Shown: piece by piece, positions 1 through 12,580 of the stretch
Numbering within the stretch: the stretch's first letter is position 1
Layout of the letters: each line of letters starts with the position of its first letter
Source of the DNA: Malaya genurostris
Taxonomy: Eukaryota > Arthropoda > Insecta > Diptera > Culicidae
Assembly: GCF_030247185.1 (NCBI RefSeq)
Contig: NC_080570.1
Coordinates: forward strand, 150,506,641-150,570,640
Direction of reading: 5' to 3'
DNA: 64,000 bases
Translations under genes and position numbers: made by a program
Notes under the pieces: generated by a model
What the model was told of the DNA's origin: nothing
The model's database searches: none
Seen by the model: only the letters and a program-made list of their open reading frames with translations

Positions 1-2330
1 TGTTTTACCTACTTATAGGAAGGACAACAACTCATCAAACTTTACCCTTTCGGAAATCCGCGCAAAACTAAAACACGTAACTTCGGAAATCCACGTAAAA
101 ATCCGAAAAATTCAGAAAAAAAGTATTGTTACCAAATGACTTCAAAAAATTAATGAAACATCGAGATTTGGAGTAATTTCGAAAAAAAATTGGTTTGAAA
201 AAGATCTTTGGCTTTGAGGCATTGAAATTTTTTTCGATTTCCGAAATCGATTTTTTTTAAGCCACATGTCTTAAAACTGCACGAAACGTCGAGATTTGGT
301 GTTATCACAATTTTTTTTTTTAAATAATATAGAGTTAGAGAGTTGACCTAAAAAATTTCTAGATAAAACCATATCTCGACGCCTCGTACATTCCTAAGAC
401 AAAACGATAAAACCGCATAACGTCGGAAATTCGCATAAAAATCGCGTAACTTTGGAAATACACATGAAAAACTGCGTAGATTCGGCGATCCACGTGAAAA
501 AACGCATAAAAACCGTGTAAAAAAGACCCCAGTGTATTGCGTTGTGTTGATTGCAAATAAGACAGGTAAAGAGAACACTTCACCTACTTATAGGAAGGAC
601 AACGACTCATCAAACTTAACTCATAGGATTTGCAGTATACTGAAGCCGAACTTCGAAAATCCGTGAAACATCAGAAATCCGCTTAAAAGTTCAGAAAAAA
701 ATTGTTGTTACCAAATGTCTTCAAAAAATTCATGAAACATCGAGATCTGGTGTTATTTCGACAAAAAATTGGTTTGAGAGAGATCTTTGACTTTAGGACA
801 TTGAAATTTTTTCTTCATGCCACATGTCTTAGAAATGCATGAAACATCGATATCTGGTTTTCTCACACAAAATTTATTTTAAAATAATTTAGAATTAGAG
901 AGTTAACCATATCTCGACGCTTCGTACATTCCAAAAACAAAATAACAAAACCGCATTACGTCGAAAATTCGCATAAAAACCGCGTAACTTTGGAAATACT
1001 TCTAAAAAACCGCGTAGACTCGGCGATCCACGTAAAAAAAAAACGCATAAAAAACCGCTTGAAAAGACCTCAGTGCATTGCATTGCGTTGATTGCAAATA
1101 AGACAGGTAAAGAGAATGCTTTACCTACTTATAGGTAGGACAACGACTCATCAAACTAACTCATAGGATTCACAGTGCACTGAAGTCCTCTTTTAACTCG
1201 AAACATACGTACCGCACAGAAAACACGCAAAAACTGTCCTACAAAATTCATGAAATATCGAGATTTGATGTTATCTCAATAAAAATTTGTTTAAAAAACT
1301 CGATTGAAAATTGGAATGATTTTGAGATTTCCGAAATCGAAATATTAAAAATTGCATGAAATTTCACATTTGTTATCACAATTTTTTTTAAATACTCGAG
1401 AGTTTTTAAATAATTTAGAGTTAGAAAGTTGACTTTAAAAAAATCTAGATAAAACCATATCTCAACGCTTCGTACACTTCTAAGACAAAGTAATTAAACC
1501 TCAATACGTCGAAAATTCGCATAAAAACCGCATAACTTCGGAAATTCGCGTAACTTCGACTCATCAAACGCGTTTGACTCATCAAACTTTACCAATAGGA
1601 TTCGCAGTACACTGATGTCTTTCATTTGTACACGGAAGACACGTACCGTACAAACAACAAGCTAAAAAAAACTGCCCAATTTCAGAAATCTGCGCAAAAA
1701 ATAAACGCGTAACTTCGGAAATCCACGTAAAAATCCGCAAAAATTCAGAAAAAAAATTGTTGTTACCAAATGTCTTCCAAAAATTCATGAAACATCGAGA
1801 TTTGGAGTTATTTTGACAAAAAAGTGGTTGGAAAAAGATCTTTGACTTTGAGGCATTTAAAACTTTTTCGATTTCTGAAATCGAAATCTTTTTTGATGCC
1901 ACTTGTCTTAAAAATGCATGAAACGTCAAGATCTGGTGTTATCACAAAAAAAAATTAATAGTTTAGAGTTAGAAAGTTGACTTAAAAAAATTTCTCGATA
2001 AAACCATATCTCGACGCCTCGTACATTTCTAAGACAAAACAATAAAACCGCATAACGTCGAAAATTCGCATAAAAACCACGTAACCTCGGAAATTCGCGT
2101 GAAGAAACCGTGTAACTTCGGAAATACACGTGAAAAACCGCGTAGATTCGGCGGTCCACGTAAAAAGCCTCGCATAAAAAACCGCGTAAAACAGATCTCA
2201 GTGTATTGCGTTGTGTTGATTGCAAATAAGCCAGGTAAAGAGAATGCTTTACCTACTTATAGGGAAGACAACGACTCATCGAACTTTATCCATAGGATTC
2301 GCAATATACTGAATTTTTTTTTTTAACGCG
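1..2330. repeat. Tandem array of ~550-bp units
   Basis: The landmark ACCTACTTATAGG occurs at 7, 582, 1123 and 2251. The spacings are 575, 541 and 1128, the last being about two units, with a partial boundary near 1560-1620 (GACTCATCAAAC, GGATTCGCAGTACACTGA). Each unit repeats the same order: the landmark, an A-rich stretch rich in CGCGTAACTTCGGAAAT, the core CATGAAACATCGAGAT, a segment ending near CCATATCTCGACGC, then a run of CGCATAAAAACCGCG and the closing GTGTATTGCGTTGTGTTGATTG. Units differ by small indels and substitutions, so the array is not fresh. The open frames on both strands shift from unit to unit and are not genes. Confidence 0.85.
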
Positions 2331-2870
2331 AAAGATACGTACTGCGCGATTGCGTAAATTTCGCGAAATCCGCGTAAATTTCGTGAAATCCGCGAAAAAA
2401 CACACAAAACTATAAAAAAAAATTGTTGATGCCTAATGTCCTACAAAATTCATGAAATATCGAAATTTGATGTTATTTTAACAAAAATTTATTTTACAAA
2501 AATCAATTTGGAGATTTTCGAAATAAAAGATTTTTTTGAAAACTAATGTCTTCAGAAATGCATGAAACGTCGAGATATGGTGTTATCACAAAAAATATTT
2601 TTGTGAAAAAAATCGATAATTTTTCGATTTTAGTTTTAGAGAGACTATAAAAGAAATTTTGGAATAACTCCCGATCTTCGACGCTATAATTTTGAAGACA
2701 ATAAAAGAAAATTGCAAGTCATTGAAAATTCCTTGAAAAATAAACCGCGTAGTGTCGGAAATTTGATCAAAAAAAATCGCGTCGCTTTAAAAATACTTTT
2801 TTAAGAGGACACCGCAGAAAAAAACCGCGTGAAATTAGACCTCAATGTATATGAGTAATGTAAATAATAC
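2331..2870. repeat. Diverged extension of the ~550-bp array
   Basis: This stretch keeps the same order of sub-motifs (GCGTAAATTTCG, CATGAAATATCGA, ATGCATGAAACGTCGAGAT, CCGCGTAAAA) but lacks the ACCTACTTATAGG landmark and differs more. It links the ~550-bp array to the next array. No coding sequence is visible. Confidence 0.6.
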
Positions 2871-4260
2871 AATTGATGAGTTAATGAGTCATTAATGAAG
2901 TTATGAGTCAGGCAAAGATTTTCTTTATTTTTCGCTTACAATCTCTGGGCAGCCGATTGCCGAAATCGAAAACAATATTTTTGAAAACCGCGAAGCATTG
3001 AAAATTTTTATAAAAAACCACGTTGTTTTAGAAATCTGCGTAAAAAGTGGTATAAAAAACCGCGTAATTTCGTTGATCTCATTTTCATGTGGAAACCGCA
3101 TAAAAACCACGTAAAAAAGGCTTCAGTGTATAAGTAAAATGAATAATACAATAAATGAGTTAATGAGTCATACTAGTTAACGGGTTTCTTTCTTCTATCT
3201 TTGAGCTCACCCGTACTTGAAGATGAACGCAAGTATTTTCTTTATTTTTCACTTTCAATGTCTAGGCAATCGATTGCCGAAATTAAGCAATATTTTTTCA
3301 TTATTTTTGAAAACCGCAAAACCTTTAAATTTTTTTTTCAATATTGGAATTTTTGAAATCTGTGTAAAAAAGCAGCATAAAAAACGCGTAACTTTGAAAA
3401 TACCTTTTTTAAGCGGAAACCGCATAAAAAACCGCGTAGAAAAAATATCTCAGTGTATAAGTAACTGGAATAATACAAGCTATGAATTAATGAATTGTAC
3501 CTATTAACAGGTCCTTTTTCAATCTTTGAGGTCACCCGTACTTGAAGAAGAGCGCATGAATTTTCTTTATTTTTCGCTTTCAATCTCTAGGCAACCGATT
3601 GCCAAAATTAAACATTATTTTCACAATGTTTTTTAAAAAACCCCAAAACATTGAAAATTTTAAGAAAAATTGCGTAGTTTTGGAAATCTGCTTAAAAAAA
3701 CGTACGAATAAGACGCTTAACTTCGAAAGTTCCTTTTTTATGCAAAAACCGCATACAAAACCACATAAAAAAGACTCCAGTATAGAGGAGTTAATGGGTC
3801 ATACTTGTTAACGGGTTTCTTTCTTCAATCTTTGAGGTCACCCGTACTTGATGGAGAACGCAAGCATTTTCTTTATTTTTCGTTTTCAATGTCTAGGCAA
3901 TCGATTGCCGAAATTGCACAATATTTTTTTCATTATTTTTGAAAACCGCAAAACATTGAAAATTTATATAAATATTGGAACCTGTGTGATAAAGCAGTAT
4001 AAAAAAACGTTTTACTTTGAAAATATCGCATTAAAAACTGCGTAAAAAATACTTCAGTGTACAAATAATTTAAATGGTATAATTAATGTGTTAATTATCC
4101 ATACCTGTTAATGGGTTTTTTCTTCAATCTTTGAGCTTACCCACACTTGAAGTAAACGCATGTTTTTTTATTCTTCGTTTTTAATCTCTAGGCTGCCGAT
4201 TACCGAAATTGCATTTATTTTCGAAAACCACAAAACATTGAAAGTTCCTATAAAAATCCG
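2871..4260. repeat. Tandem array of ~310-bp units, five copies
   Basis: The motif CGATTGCCGAAAT or a close variant lies at 2954, 3271, 3596, 3902 and 4197, giving spacings of 317, 325, 306 and 295. Each unit also carries GAGTTAATGAGTCAT, a TTCAATCTTTGAG-CACCCGTACTTGA segment and TTTCTTTATTTTTCG, followed by AACCGCGTAA-type runs like those of the preceding array. A further lone copy of the core lies at about 4881. The units are similar but not identical. No gene is supported. Confidence 0.85.
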
Positions 4261-6530
4261 CGTTTTCTCCACTCCATTTTTTCGTAGATGGCTGAACCGA
4301 TTTTAACAAACCTAATCTCGTTTTAAAGCTTCAGTTGTGAATCAGGTTTCGAAATGTCAAAAAATGTCGGAACCTACTGTAACCAGCTTAGGATTGTTTG
4401 AAAGCTACTTTTATGCTATGAAGAGATATAACGATATAAGTGACGTAACCAGCAAAACGCAATGTTTTCCCTTTTATAATATCTCTCGTAGACGGCTGAA
4501 CTGATTCCAACAATCCTAGGTTCATCTGAAAGCTACTTTTAGATCATTGGTCGAGTTTGAAGATCAAATTGCTGATTCTCCAGGTTCCGGAGATATAATT
4601 GTATAAGTGACGTAACCGACCAATCGTGATTTTGTATGTACGCTCATTTTGTTCAGAACGTGACTAATAATCAGTTTCAAATGTATTATTGCAAAAATTC
4701 TAGGTTTCTAGAATATTTTTGAATATTCAACGTAAGCGTCGCTTTTGTAAACTAACCGATTAAATCTAGATGGATTGGTACCAAGAATCATCAGCCCAAA
4801 TTTGCGGTCGAAATTATCATAATGAAAAAAATATATGTTATAATGAGACTTAGACTAGAGAAAAGGCATTATAGATCTCTGGACAGCCGATTGCCGAAAT
4901 TAAACAAAATATTTTTGCTTTTCTATAGCCTCCGCTGAACGACCACAATTAGGTTAAAAGTCCGGAGAAAAATATACGATATAACAATGGTAATAATAAT
5001 AATATCAATTATTTACGTTTCGCATTCAGCTCATAAGTGCATTAGCAGTTTATGTTGAATTGCTAATGCCACCTCGCGGATCAACATAACGTGCTAAGTA
5101 GACTTAAAGCCATTGCTATTGGCAACGCACTTATTTCCAACGAAAGTGCAATGTCTATTTTGGGTGTTAATAATCAAAATTAGTCATGTGCTCTTTAATA
5201 ATAATAATTTGCTTTTCTGAAAAGAACGACTTCGGTGCTCCGGAGACCCCTTGGATTCTATTCCATTTGGCTCAGCTCGACGAGATCGGAAAATATCTGT
5301 TTTTTTTCAAAGGTTTTTTCTTCGCTCCATTTTTTCGGAGATGACAAAACCAATTTTAACAAACCTATTCTCGTTTTAAAGCTACTCTTCGATTGTGAAT
5401 CTGGTTCCGAAGATCAAATGGGCCTGTCGCTTCCATGTCCGGAGATATAAAACAACAAGTGACGTTTTTTCTCATCTCATTTTTCTCGGAAATGGCGAAA
5501 CCAACTGTAACTAACTAAAGATTTTACGATTTGGTTGGTCTTCTTAAGACGTAGAGTAGTCTTGAGCTAGTTTTCAAATTCGATCAGTATCTAACGGGGG
5601 AAACAGATTCGAAAAATTAATGTAATTATGTAATGAAAGCCACGAAAAAAAAAATCTCGAATCAGTGACTGGCGGCAAGCATAATAACGAGGCGAGATTT
5701 GTGACGGGGAAACCGAACGGTTTCTGTTAAATGTTTTTCCATAGAGATAGAACTAAAATTGAATTCTGTGGTGGTCAAGTAAAGCGAAGCATGCTTGGTT
5801 CTTCTAGTCAATTGGGCTTGTGATCTTCATGTGATTTCGTATGCATTTCCAATCCGTTTTCCACGTTAGATACTGATGAGCTGAGAATTGTTTAGAAGCT
5901 ACTTTTAGGTTGTGAATTTTGCTCGTTGATCAATTGTCTGTCGCAACGGAAATATAATGGTATATTGGTACAAGTGACGTAACCGACAAAACTAATTTCA
6001 TTTTTCATCCTCACATTTGTCGAAAATGGCTTAACCGATTTTTGCATGCCTTGACTCATTTGAAAGCTTTTTTTTTGGGTTGGGAATAAAATTCAATGAT
6101 CAATTGGCTGTCATTTTTGGTTCCGAAGATATAAAGGTATAAGTGATAATCAATAAACGCAATTTTTTTCTAAGCTCATTTTTCTCGAGATTGCTAAACT
6201 TTTTTTTATAGGCTTGGATTCGCTTTGAAGCTAATCCTTGGATGAGAATTCAATTCGAAGAACAAATGAGTAGTTTAAGAGGTATAATGGTATAAGTGAT
6301 GTAACCGACAAAACGCATATTTCTCCGCATGCTCAATTTTCTTGGAGACGGTTGAACTGATTCCAACAATCCTAGGCACGTTTGAAGGCTACTTTTGGAT
6401 CATTGGTCAAGTTTGAAGATCAAATGGCTGATACTCCGGAGCTATAGTCGTATAAGTGACGTACCCGACAAATCGCGACAATTTCTTTTCTATCTTCACA
6501 TTATTTCAGAACGTATAATGAAGAATATAA
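4261..6530 (+). repeat. Array of the TGACGTAACCGAC repeat family
   Basis: Units of roughly 160-190 bp share the order: TTTTTCGTAGATGGCTGAACCGATTTTAAC-like start, CCTAGGCTCGTTTGAAAGCTACTTTT, a GTTTGAAGATCAAATGGCTG segment, CCGGAGATATAAT, then the most conserved block TATAAGTGACGTAACCGACAAA. The TGACGT core is at 4441, 4608, 5460, 5975 and 6457, with decayed forms near 6130 and 6297. Other copies in this window lie at 30.0-33.0 kb, 49.97-50.24 kb, 54.6-57.5 kb (minus strand) and 57.75-58.45 kb. No transposase or reverse transcriptase frame is visible, so the class of element is unknown. Confidence 0.8.
5010..5175. mobile_element. Diverged foldback-MITE fragment
   Basis: The segment contains ATTTACGTTTCGCATTCAGCTC, GCAGTTTATGTTGAATTGCTAATGCC and CAACATAACGTGCTAAGTAGAC, which align loosely with the foldback element seen well preserved at 59886-60258. 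It interrupts the surrounding TGACGT-core array. The similarity is weak and the ends are not clear. Confidence 0.4.
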
Positions 6531-6585
6531 CATAGGGGCAGAAAGTTTTTCTGGTCCAAAGAGGCGAATGACCTTACACTAGATT
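6527..6585 (+). mobile_element. Orphan 3' part of a tRNA-derived SINE
   Basis: CATAGGGGCAGAAAG, TTTCTGGTCCAAAGAGG and GAATGACCTTA match the body of the SINE at 46509-46703 just after its tRNA-like head. No tRNA-like head or poly(A) tail is present here, so this is a fragment. Confidence 0.5.
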
Positions 6586-7890
6586 GCCCAAGAATGTCAT
6601 TTTGACTGCTTTTCGATTCAGATTAGAAAAACAATATGTACACAATGACACAATTGCTTAAAATGTTGTGGCTTTTTGTAGCACATAACTTGTTGTATTA
6701 CTGAAAATAAAATGAAAATGTTGAAACATTTTGTTCGAATAAGTTTCTTTACATAGTAGTTATTCTATCTCAGTTTTTTTCTTGACTCTCTTGCTCCAGT
6801 CATTTTGGCTGCTTTTGGGAAATATCGGTATATACTAAATTCCGTCACTCTAGTGTTGAAACTTCCATTAGATTACCAATTAGTATGGGTTTAGAAACGA
6901 GACTGAAAAATGAACCACACACTGGCTGTGTAAAGTTCGAACATGCACAATATTCTGTAAAACGAATTCGGTTTCTGTGTCTGGCGTAATTGTTTTCTTT
7001 TTTGAGGGCTTGTTTTTTAAAAAAATTGCCCTGTGAGAGAGTGATAAGCCCATGGCCGTTATGCTGAACGTAACAAAAACAATTAATCAATCAACAGCAT
7101 CAACATTGTTAAGTATCGAAGGAATTTAAGGTTCGGACCGTATTCATTTCAATAAATCGATCTTACTGAATTGTTAGTGATATTTTCTCTATTGAAATAT
7201 GAAACTAATGAACCAATTAATCAAGAAACAATTTAACAAACCCTGAAGATGCATAAAACGGTCTTCGAAACGATGTCCGTAAACACATTGACCGAAAAGC
7301 CATCTTTGAATGTGTACTGGCGCGTCGAATTTCACATGACACGAATAAAATCAATACTGATGATCAAAGCAATTTAAAAAATCGTGAACAAATTTTCAAA
7401 TTTTCACATATTACTTGGAGTCGAAAAGTACACATTCAATAAAACTCAAATAAATCAATTCAATCCTCAGTCTGAGTAGTGCATTATTCAATTTCGAAGG
7501 ATACATAAGAAGGACATTGTTCGAGTTATTATTCGCAATGAGTATGAGTCCTTGTTTAATTCCTCTAAATTACACGTTAAAAGTCATTTTAGGTTACTAT
7601 TCGAGTGATACGTCTCTCAGTTGCAAGAGATATTTTAGCGTCAGTCGCCATTTTCAATTGCTTAAAGTTAAAATGACGTACATTCGCCTCGCTTTGCAAA
7701 TCTTGTAATATTTTTAAAAAATTTGAATCTAGAGCGTGTAGAGAATAAGCACTGACAGAGCGAGGGCTTGATTTTCACGAATTGAAAACACATTATTTGG
7801 ATTTACATGATATTAGAATATAAGCGTAGGTTCTTTTGGAACGTGTCTGGTTGGGAAGCAGAACCGATTTTGTTCTGCATAGTATCCGAC
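6586..7890. other. AT-rich stretch without recognisable gene
   Basis: Only short frames with no recognisable domain are present. No tandem period or inverted ends were noticed. It may be decayed transposon or intronic DNA. Confidence 0.5.
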
Positions 7891-7892
7891 GG

Positions 7893-8203
7893 ATTAGGGT
7901 CATTTCGCCGAAAGGGTCATTCCGCCGAATCCAGCAATTGTTCTTATATCGTAACTGGAATTGCTTTCAAATAAAGGCAAATGGAATATGGAACCACCTT
8001 GGCCTCGGTTATGTGGCTGCGCTTATTCAGAAGACATGTGTACACAAAAAACAATAATATGATATATTCGAAATTACCCTTTCGGTGAAATGTTTAATTC
8101 GGCGAAATGACCCTTTCGTCGAAAAGACTTTCGGCGAAATGACCTATTCGGCGAAACGACTTTCGGTGAAATGGCTTTCGGCGAAATGACCCGCTCCCGT
8201 ATC
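7893..8203. mobile_element. Small element with inverted runs of a 17-bp TTTCGGCGAAATGACCC unit
   Basis: At 7897-7940 the unit occurs in reverse orientation (GGGTCATTTCGCCGAAAG). At about 8078-8200 it occurs in forward orientation several times. About 140 bp of unrelated sequence lies between, so the two runs form inverted ends. The forward run finishes AATGACCCGCTCCC, almost the same as the end of the longer array at 23147-23430. A shared end in two unrelated sites suggests one mobile family with a defined terminus. No protein is encoded. Confidence 0.55.
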
Positions 8204-9850
8204 CGACAGTATGTAACCTTTGTGAAAAAAACAGTAGGTAGCCTCGGAAATCGAGAAGTTGCTTGGACCTAGATACCTGAAATTGGTCCCTTAAAACAGA
8301 TAATGACCCGAAGTTCTTCGTTTTTTTATGCGGTGTGCATTAAAAAAGACTTCCAAATCCATCTCGGTTGGGGCTCGCAAGACCACTGTCCTTTGCATGA
8401 AACCGCCAACCGGGGACTGATAGTGTTGGGAATGATTGGCTTCTATCAGACCCGGACCAAATTTCGCGAATACTGGCAACCCTGCCGTGATCACCCACTC
8501 GTGTACGACACATCCAATCAAGCTCTCCAAGCTGCAGAGCAAACAATTACCATGTCCATGCTCACAGTTGTTTTTGCATATCATCCGATGTTAAAAATGG
8601 TCTTTCCAAGCAAAGGGAAAACATGCTTCTGTGGCAATTCCCCAAACGTAGTTGGCATCATTTTTTTTCTTTTTGTACGCCCCATTCTGCTTTTTTGAAT
8701 ACTAGAGCTCAAACAATCTAAGAAATATGTAGCAAGATGTTGAATCCCATTTCAATGGTTTGCTTTGGATGGATAAAAACTAAAGAGCAGCAGTAGAGAC
8801 AACTGCATTGAAATGGAAACGTAATGGCATTTTCACACTCTGAAAGACATTGTAAAGTGACTGTCGGCTGAAACCTGCTGCTGCTGGTTGGAAATAGGAT
8901 CAACTTCCGACGGGCGGCATTGGACTCGTTTAGTTTGACGCACCTAAACACGTCTTACCGGGGGAACATGTTTATGGAATCGTGCGCCATGTTATTGTTT
9001 AGGACTAAGATCCTACCGACCCCCCTCCCCTAAGTTTACATTTCCACACCCAGTGTGAAACCGAGCAGATGGTTCACGAATCCTTCAACCGGTTCCTTTG
9101 TTATTTGTTATGCTGTACCGTCGTCGTCGTCGTCGTGTGGAATCGATTGGGTATCAATGGAAATCCCGTTCGATCCGATGGGTTCAAGAACCAGACTCTC
9201 ATGAAATGAATATTCAAATCACTGACTGGAAATAGAAACAACGGGCTAAGATTGTAGGGCTAGGGTTGCCAACAGTGTGGAATCTGGGCAGCTTCCCGGA
9301 CAAAAGTTTTATAAATCCATTGCTAGATGTGAAGTCCCAAGCAAGTTCAAATTCGATTTTATCGATAAATTTGCAAGAAAGCTTCTGATTTGGCACGGTG
9401 TTTGAATCTGCAGACAAAAGACCCTGGATTTTGAGATAAACTAGACTGTGGATTTCCAAATATACAAGCAGTAGTACGGCAGGAAAAGTGTATTCTTCCG
9501 TACTTTAAAATTCACGATAGACCTGTGATATTTTGGCCTGATTTGGCAAGCTGTCACTACAGCGAAGAAGTGTCGCAGTGGTATCGAAAATTGCTTCAAT
9601 CTGAACATTTTGGGGTTTTTGGTTTGTTAAAAAAAATCACATATGTTTTTCAATTTTCTTCACAATTCACCTTCGGCTAAGTTTGAACTACTTTTGAGCA
9701 CTGATGCGCCCTCAAAGCGAAACGTGAAGAAAATTTCATTCCGCCGTTGCCAACCAGAAGTTGAAGAAGAGTGGGAAGATGATTCGGAATGAGATAGCAA
9801 CGAAGAGATGGTGAAAACAAAAGGACTACTCAGGTTAGCCAACAGAGCGT
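8204..9850. other. Mixed, mostly single-copy-looking DNA without a supported gene
   Basis: The stretch at 8300-8700 and 8940-9200 is less AT-rich than the surroundings. Overlapping frames run on both strands near 8300-8700, but none shows a known domain. A short GTC microsatellite is at 9118-9136. The rest looks intronic or intergenic. Confidence 0.45.
9118..9136 (+). repeat. (GTC)n microsatellite
   Basis: Six tandem CGT/GTC triplets are seen directly. Confidence 0.9.
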
Positions 9851-10189
9851 TCAAAAAATGATATTCGATTTTAAAATTTTAGTTCAGTAAATATCGTCAT
9901 AAAACTAAAACTTTCGATATCTGAATTTTTACATTGAACTTTCGCAATCTGAATTTTGATGCCAAATGTCTCAGAATAGCATAACACGTCTAGATCTAGT
10001 GTCATCTTGATTAATTTTTCTGTTGAAACTGGAACTTGTTTTTTTTTTTTGATTTTCGAAATCAAAATTTTTTTCTGTGCTAATTGCCTGAAACGTCAAG
10101 ATTTAGTGTCATCCCGAAAAATAAAATTTTTGAAAAAGAAATCAACCCAGAATAATCTTTAGATTTCCGAAATCAATGATGTTTCCTGT

Positions 10190-10755
10190 TTGTGTACCTT
10201 ATACCATTCCAGAACGGATTTCGCATAGTGACAAGATGCCAAATCACACCAAGACAGAGATGGAGAGTCGTGCTTTCTGATAAATGGTTGCAACTGCTTT
10301 CCAATACATTCTCTCTCGTGCACAGCCTAATTGAAAGTTTCAGATTTTCGACTACAACTACATATGGCCTGCCATATGTAGAATGCTTTTTTTTTGGAAA
10401 TTTAGATACATTATTGTAACTTTACCAGATATCTTCAAACGTTAAGGAATATGGTTTAAATTATACGTGAAAATGTCCGAAAATGTTCGGCAATGTGTGG
10501 TTAAAAAAGCCAGATTCTTTATGCTTCCAGCAATTTTTTTGTTGCAGAAAATTTGTATACAGCTTCTTACAACGACTTTTTTCAGTGAAGTTTTGCTCGT
10601 CAACACGATTTGGAACCCTGTTTTCAACTTTGAACGCGTCTTCAGTCCTTGCCTCTGCTTCACTTTGCGAACCTATGATTTTGATTTCACAACTTTGCGA
10701 GCCACATTTCACACAGAAAAATTGGGGTTTTTTCTCAATAATGGCTACCATCTAT
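10190..10755 (-). pseudogene. Tc1/IS630-type transposase relic, copy 1
   Basis: Read on the minus strand, 10755-10545 gives a frame with EAEARTEDAFKVENRVPNR and KSRCKKLY, which resembles the region before the catalytic domain in Tc1/IS630 (mosquito DD37E-like) transposases. Further on, about 10330-10195 encodes DLASCHYAKSVLEWYKVH, matching the block around the second catalytic aspartate. The part with the first catalytic aspartate is largely missing. Frameshifts separate the pieces, so it cannot make an enzyme. Two more copies lie downstream at 12.1 and 13.9 kb. The DD37E assignment rests on my memory of the family, since the third acidic residue is not preserved here. Confidence 0.6.
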
Positions 10756-12104
10756 TTGTACATTTTTCGAAAGCATACTTTTCGATTTGGTCTAATTCAA
10801 ATTTTCCGGATCCCTAGTCAAGCGCTAGGCTCTATATTATAATTAATATTGCTAATATTATTGTTATTGTCATCATTATTATTACCATTCATTTATTTAT
10901 TTTACCCGGGGCTTAGCTACAATTAAAATTACTAGAAAGTTTCTGATTTGGCAAGCGTTTTGCACCTTCGGATAAAAATCAAGTTTTTGTTGCCAAAGTG
11001 TACATGAGCTTCGGCTCAAAGAGAAAAAAAAACAGATAGAAAGTGTACTGTTATCTCAAGTGAACACAAATTATAATCATGATGAAATCATATAAGTCCC
11101 TCAGAAAGTCTCTATGCAAAATTTGAGCTAAATTGGACATGGGTAAGGTTTTAAAAATAATTGCCTCTAAATAAAGTGTCGTGTTTCTGCTGTCAAATAC
11201 GTGAAACGTATAGCGTTTGACATCTAGTGGAATCCGTGATCCGCGAAATAATTCAAAACCTACACCGGAAGAAAAGTGTCCGAAATTTAACGTCGACAGG
11301 CTTTTTGTAGGGCGGTTGCATGTCCCTTACCATATGGTGCTTAATGATACAGTGAGTGAATAGTTATCATGAATTGAACGAATGAATTGCTTATTTAATT
11401 ATGCACTTCTAATAGTCACCCTTTTTACAATTCTTACTCACTCTTTTTATAATTCTTACTCGGAACAATGGCGTAATCTTTGTTGTTAAAATTGTTAGAA
11501 AATATCTGATTTGGGAAGCATTTTGCCGCTTCGGACAAAATTCAAGTTTTCATCAAAAGTTTGAGCTAAATCACCAAAGCGGTTAAAGTGAAAGCTGAAA
11601 TCATCATAAGAGAAGAGGTTGTGCTTTAAATTTCTGAAATCTGAATTTTTTAATGCCAAGTGTCTTTGAATTGCATGAATCGTCGAAATATAGTGTCGTC
11701 GCGAATATTTTTTCTTTTGAAAAAAATCGACTCTGGAATTTTTGTTTACCAAATGTCTTAGAATTGTCATCTTGAAAAAAAAATTGTTTTTTGAAAAAAA
11801 AATCAGCTCGGAATATTTTTGAGATTTCCGAAATCAATGATTGATGTTTGATGCCGGATATTTTGAAATTGCATGAAATGTCGACAAAAACCAGCTGACA
11901 GATTCATCAAATTTAAAGGATTAGAGAGCTCTTGAACAAATAGATGTCAAAAATATGAAATCGTTCAATATGGCTGTATATTATAATTAGAATTCTTATT
12001 ATTATTATTGTTATTATCAGCACTATTATTAATACCCGTATATTTATTTTACCCCGGTTTTAAGTACAATAGTCGTTCGCGCGAGAAAAATTCTTATTCG
12101 GAAT

Positions 12105-12580
12105 AATTGAATAAATTTTGTGTACCGTCTAACATTCCAGAACTGATTCCGCCTAGTAACAAGATGCCAAATCACGCCAAAACATAGACGGAGAGTCATG
12201 CTTTCTGATAAACGGTTGCAACTGCTTTCCAAGATATTCTTTTACGTACACAGCCTAAATGATAGTGCCGGTAGAAACGAAAGTTTTAAATTTTCGACCA
12301 CAACTACACATGGCTTGCCAAATCAAATGCTTTTTCGGTAACTTAGACACATTGTTTGTCCGAAAATGCTCGGCGACATGCGGTTTAAAAACCAGATCCG
12401 GAATCAGTTTAAGGATTTCGAGCACGTATTTTTCGTCGTCCATTATGGGACAAGAAATTTGTAGTTTGCAAAAAAAATGGTGTAAAGCACGATTTTTCAT
12501 GCAGTAAAATTGAGACCCTGTTTTTCCACTTTGAACGCGTCTTCAGTCCTTGCCTTTGCTTCACTTTGGATACGCACTAA
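12105..12580 (-). pseudogene. Tc1/IS630-type transposase relic, copy 2 (most complete)
   Basis: The minus strand from about 12500 to 12255 is open and includes IMDDEKYVLEI (first catalytic aspartate block), KKHLIWQAMCSCGRKF and FVSTGT. In the same reading beyond a stop, about 12240-12120 continues VKEYLGKQLQPFIRKHDSPS and FWRDLASCY, the second catalytic aspartate block. In-frame stops follow DLASCY and LEC. A short piece at about 12575-12515 (AKARTEDAFKVEK) matches the N-terminal side of copy 1. The order of blocks is that of an IS630/Tc1 DDE transposase. The C-terminal block with the third acidic residue was not found. Confidence 0.7.

Noticed and set aside
8303..8698. 131-codon plus-strand ORF overlapped by minus-strand ORFs
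   Set aside because: Three overlapping frames of similar length and no domain. The cause is unclear, but there is no evidence for a gene.
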